Source of the DNA: Pseudomonadota bacterium
Lineage (GTDB): Bacteria > Pseudomonadota > Gammaproteobacteria > Steroidobacterales > Steroidobacteraceae
Assembly (NCBI GenBank): GCA_016713725.1
Contig: JADJOO010000037.1
Coordinates: forward strand, 1 to 47,557
Length of the DNA: 47,557 nucleotides
Reading direction: 5' to 3'
Shown piece by piece: positions 45,898 to 47,557 of this stretch. A program made the translations under genes and the position numbers. Position 1 is the stretch's first letter, and each line of letters starts with the position of its first letter. The notes under the pieces were generated by a model, which did not search any database, was not told the DNA's origin, and worked only from the letters and a program-made list of their open reading frames with translations.

Positions 45898-46710
45898 TCA
45901 TTCTGCCGGAATAACGCGCGGCGTGTCCCCGCTTCGGGCGAGCCATTGGCTCGCCAGGGCGGCAAACCGGGCCGGCGCGAGCGTTTCGGCCCGCGCCCCG
46001 GGATCCACGCCCGCGGCCACGATCCCCTCCACGTCGAGCAGGCCCATCAGCGCATTGCGCAACGTCTTGCGGCGCTTGGAGAAAGCAGCCGCCACCAAGG
46101 CTGCGAACGCGGCGTGGTCGGCGATTTCGAACGGCGGCGCGGCAGCCGGTCAGCGAAAAACGTCAGGAGGTGACCCGGGTGCCGGTTTGAATGCGCCGGC
46201 GCCAATGTCGAAAGCCGCTCCCACTTCGACATGGCGCGAGCATCACCGTGAGTCGGCCATAGTCGCCGGAACCGGTGCGGCCGCCATGCGCACGACCACT
46301 CCTGGCATGAAGTGCATGTCGGCGAAGGCGTCGAGCTGCGAGATGAAATGGAAGAGCAGCGGCGTCGAAACGTTGTACGGCAGGTTGCCGATCAGTCGCA
46401 GCTTCGGTCCGTCGCCACGCAACGCACGAAAGTCAAACTCGAGCGCATCGGCCAGGTGCACGCGCAACTCGCCGCGTGGCTGGCAATGCGCCTGCAGGGG
46501 TGGCACGACGTCGCGATCGATCTCGACGACGTCGAGACTGCCCGCAAGTGCCAGGACAGGTGCCGTGATCGCGCCGCGGCCGGGGCCGACTTCCACGATG
46601 CTATCGCCCGGACGCGGGTCGATGGCGCGCACGATCCGGTCGATCGTGCCCCGGGTCGTCTGCAAGTGGCGCCTGTAGCGCTTCGGCGTGACGGTGCGCC
46701 AGTGGGGCAC
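45898..46710 (-). CDS. rsmA: 16S rRNA m6,2A dimethyltransferase RsmA/KsgA (frameshifted)
   Basis: Dimethylates A1518 and A1519 of 16S rRNA during small-subunit assembly. The start is uncertain; GTG 46710 is offered. The RFGQHFL motif is garbled (RYRRHLQTT), then GTIDRIVRAIDPRPGDSIVE, VGPGRGAITAPVLALAG, LDVVEIDRDVVPPLQ, and LRLIGNLPYNVSTPLLFHFI with the catalytic NLPY. Further indels at 46300 and 46150 precede the C-terminal domain AAAFSKRRKTLRNALMGLLD, ending at 45898. About 265 residues. Confidence 0.93.
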
Positions 46711-47557
46711 GGCGCCCGCGCGCGCTGGCACAGCTCGAGCGCTGGCGCAAACGCGGCTTGCAGGCTGCCGGGATCGGCCTGCGCGTACCGGCAAGGTCAA
46801 GTGCCGTGCCGTGATCGACGGACGTGCGCACGATCGGCAGGCCGAGCGTGACGTTGACGGCGTGGCCGAAGCTCAGGTGCTTCAGCACCGGCAAGCCCTG
46901 GTCGTGGAACATGGCGACGACGGCGTCGATGCCCTTGAGACGTTGCGGCACGAACGCGGTGTCGGCCGGCACGGGACCGACGAGATCGAGCCCGTCGCCG
47001 CGCAGGGCAGTCAAAGTCGGCTCGATCACCTCGATTTCTTCGCGGCCGGTGACCGCTTTCGCCGGCGTGCGGTTCGAGGCCGGAGCACCGTGATCCGCGG
47101 CCGTCGCGGGCCGAACATCGTCCGCAGGTCGCCCGCCACGATGCGCAGCACGGCTTCGAGGCGCGACGGCGTGATGGCTGCGCTGACTTTCCGCAACGGC
47201 AGGTGCGTGGTCGCGAGAGCAACGCGCAAACCGCCGCCGACCAGCAGCATCACGGGCAGGCGTACTCCCGTACGTTTAGCGAGGTACTCCGTGTGCCCGG
47301 TGAAAGGGACACCGGCTTCGTTGATGATCGATTTCTGCACGGGTGCAGTTACGATCGCCTGGAACGCCCCGCTGCGCAGCCGCCGATGGCGACGTCAGGC
47401 GTCTCGAGTACGTAACGCGCGTTCGCAGTCGCGAGGCAGCCGGGCCGCGCAGGTTCCGCCAGCGGCACGTGCAGCAGCTCGACGCCAGCGCGTGGCTGGC
47501 TCAGCGCATTGAAGTCCGGTAGTTTGAGCTGGCGGGCACTGCGCGGTCGTGCGCGGC
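46700..47557 (-). CDS. pdxA: 4-hydroxythreonine-4-phosphate dehydrogenase PdxA (partial, frameshifted)
   Basis: Vitamin B6 synthesis enzyme that oxidises 4-phosphohydroxy-threonine. The 5' end is beyond the window. Visible: QKSIINEAGVPFTGHTEYLA, LATTHLPLRKVSAAITPSRL, VPADTAFVPQRLKGIDAVVA, MFHDQGLPVLKHLSFGHAVN, VTLGLPIVRTSVDHGTALDL. The metal and substrate histidines (GHTEYLA, MFHDQG, SVDHGTA) are present. Several indels; the stop could not be placed exactly and probably lies within about 20 bases of the rsmA start. Order pdxA-rsmA-(usp)-apaG-apaH is the classical gammaproteobacterial one. Confidence 0.93.

Overview
The window looks like part of a high-GC gammaproteobacterial chromosome, of the Xanthomonadales/Nevskiales/Steroidobacterales kind. 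The reasons are gene content and order: a pdxA-rsmA-apaG-apaH block convergent with folA, an lgt-thyA-folA run, a split glycine decarboxylase (gcvPA+gcvPB) behind a tandem glycine riboswitch, and a bacterial kynurenine operon. The assignment is an inference; there is no rRNA or marker search behind it. I see no tRNA, rRNA, CRISPR array, prophage or intact insertion sequence.

Sequence quality is uneven. From 1 to about 16.7 kb and from about 41 to 47.6 kb nearly every gene is split between frames by single-base indels, including genes that are normally essential or highly conserved (ispG, gcvT/H/PA, rsmA, apaH). From 16.8 to 40.8 kb genes are intact except for isolated indels near 26.62, 27.70, 30.67 and 33.51 kb. 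I treat the frameshifts as probable sequencing errors and give reconstructed gene limits. A run of about 185 nearly pure G (30721-30905) is probably also technical.

Layout. 1-7 kb, minus strand: catalase-peroxidase katG, a small membrane protein, ispG (isoprenoid synthesis) and a DUF885 zinc peptidase, with a DUF4124 gene on the plus strand. 7-11.2 kb: small accessory genes (SnoaL-like, DUF1772, DUF2277, GntR-like regulator, outer-membrane barrel). 11.6-16.7 kb: a glycine riboswitch and the glycine cleavage operon gcvT-gcvH-gcvPA-gcvPB, overlapping dgkA. 16.8-20.6 kb: a PfkB sugar/adenosine kinase overlapping a 946-residue Nma111/Deg7-like double HtrA protein. 20.6-26.2 kb: a tightly packed series of sua5, a PLP decarboxylase, comB, a NhaD/ArsB-type transporter, a HAD phosphatase, DUF486 and HIT genes. 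26.3-29.4 kb: convergent M23 peptidase and thioredoxin-domain (DUF255) genes with a palindromic element between them. 29.5-33.7 kb: an RlmI-like methyltransferase, lgt, thyA, a SET-domain protein and folA. 34-35 kb: DUF2785. 35-43.4 kb, minus: a translationally coupled run haaO-kynB-kynU-kmo-amidohydrolase-dipeptidase-rlmC-like. 44.1-47.6 kb, minus: pdxA-rsmA-usp-apaG-apaH.

Functional picture. The riboswitch senses glycine and should switch on its cleavage and supply of one-carbon units, which thyA and folA also use, although they lie in a separate transcription unit. The kynurenine genes convert N-formylkynurenine via kynurenine and 3-hydroxykynurenine to 3-hydroxyanthranilate and then to the quinolinate precursor; tryptophan dioxygenase is not in the window. 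The most striking observation is a REPIN-like palindrome sitting exactly in the peripheral hairpin of the first glycine aptamer. A second copy of the same element supplies the stop codon of the DUF255 gene 15.6 kb away.
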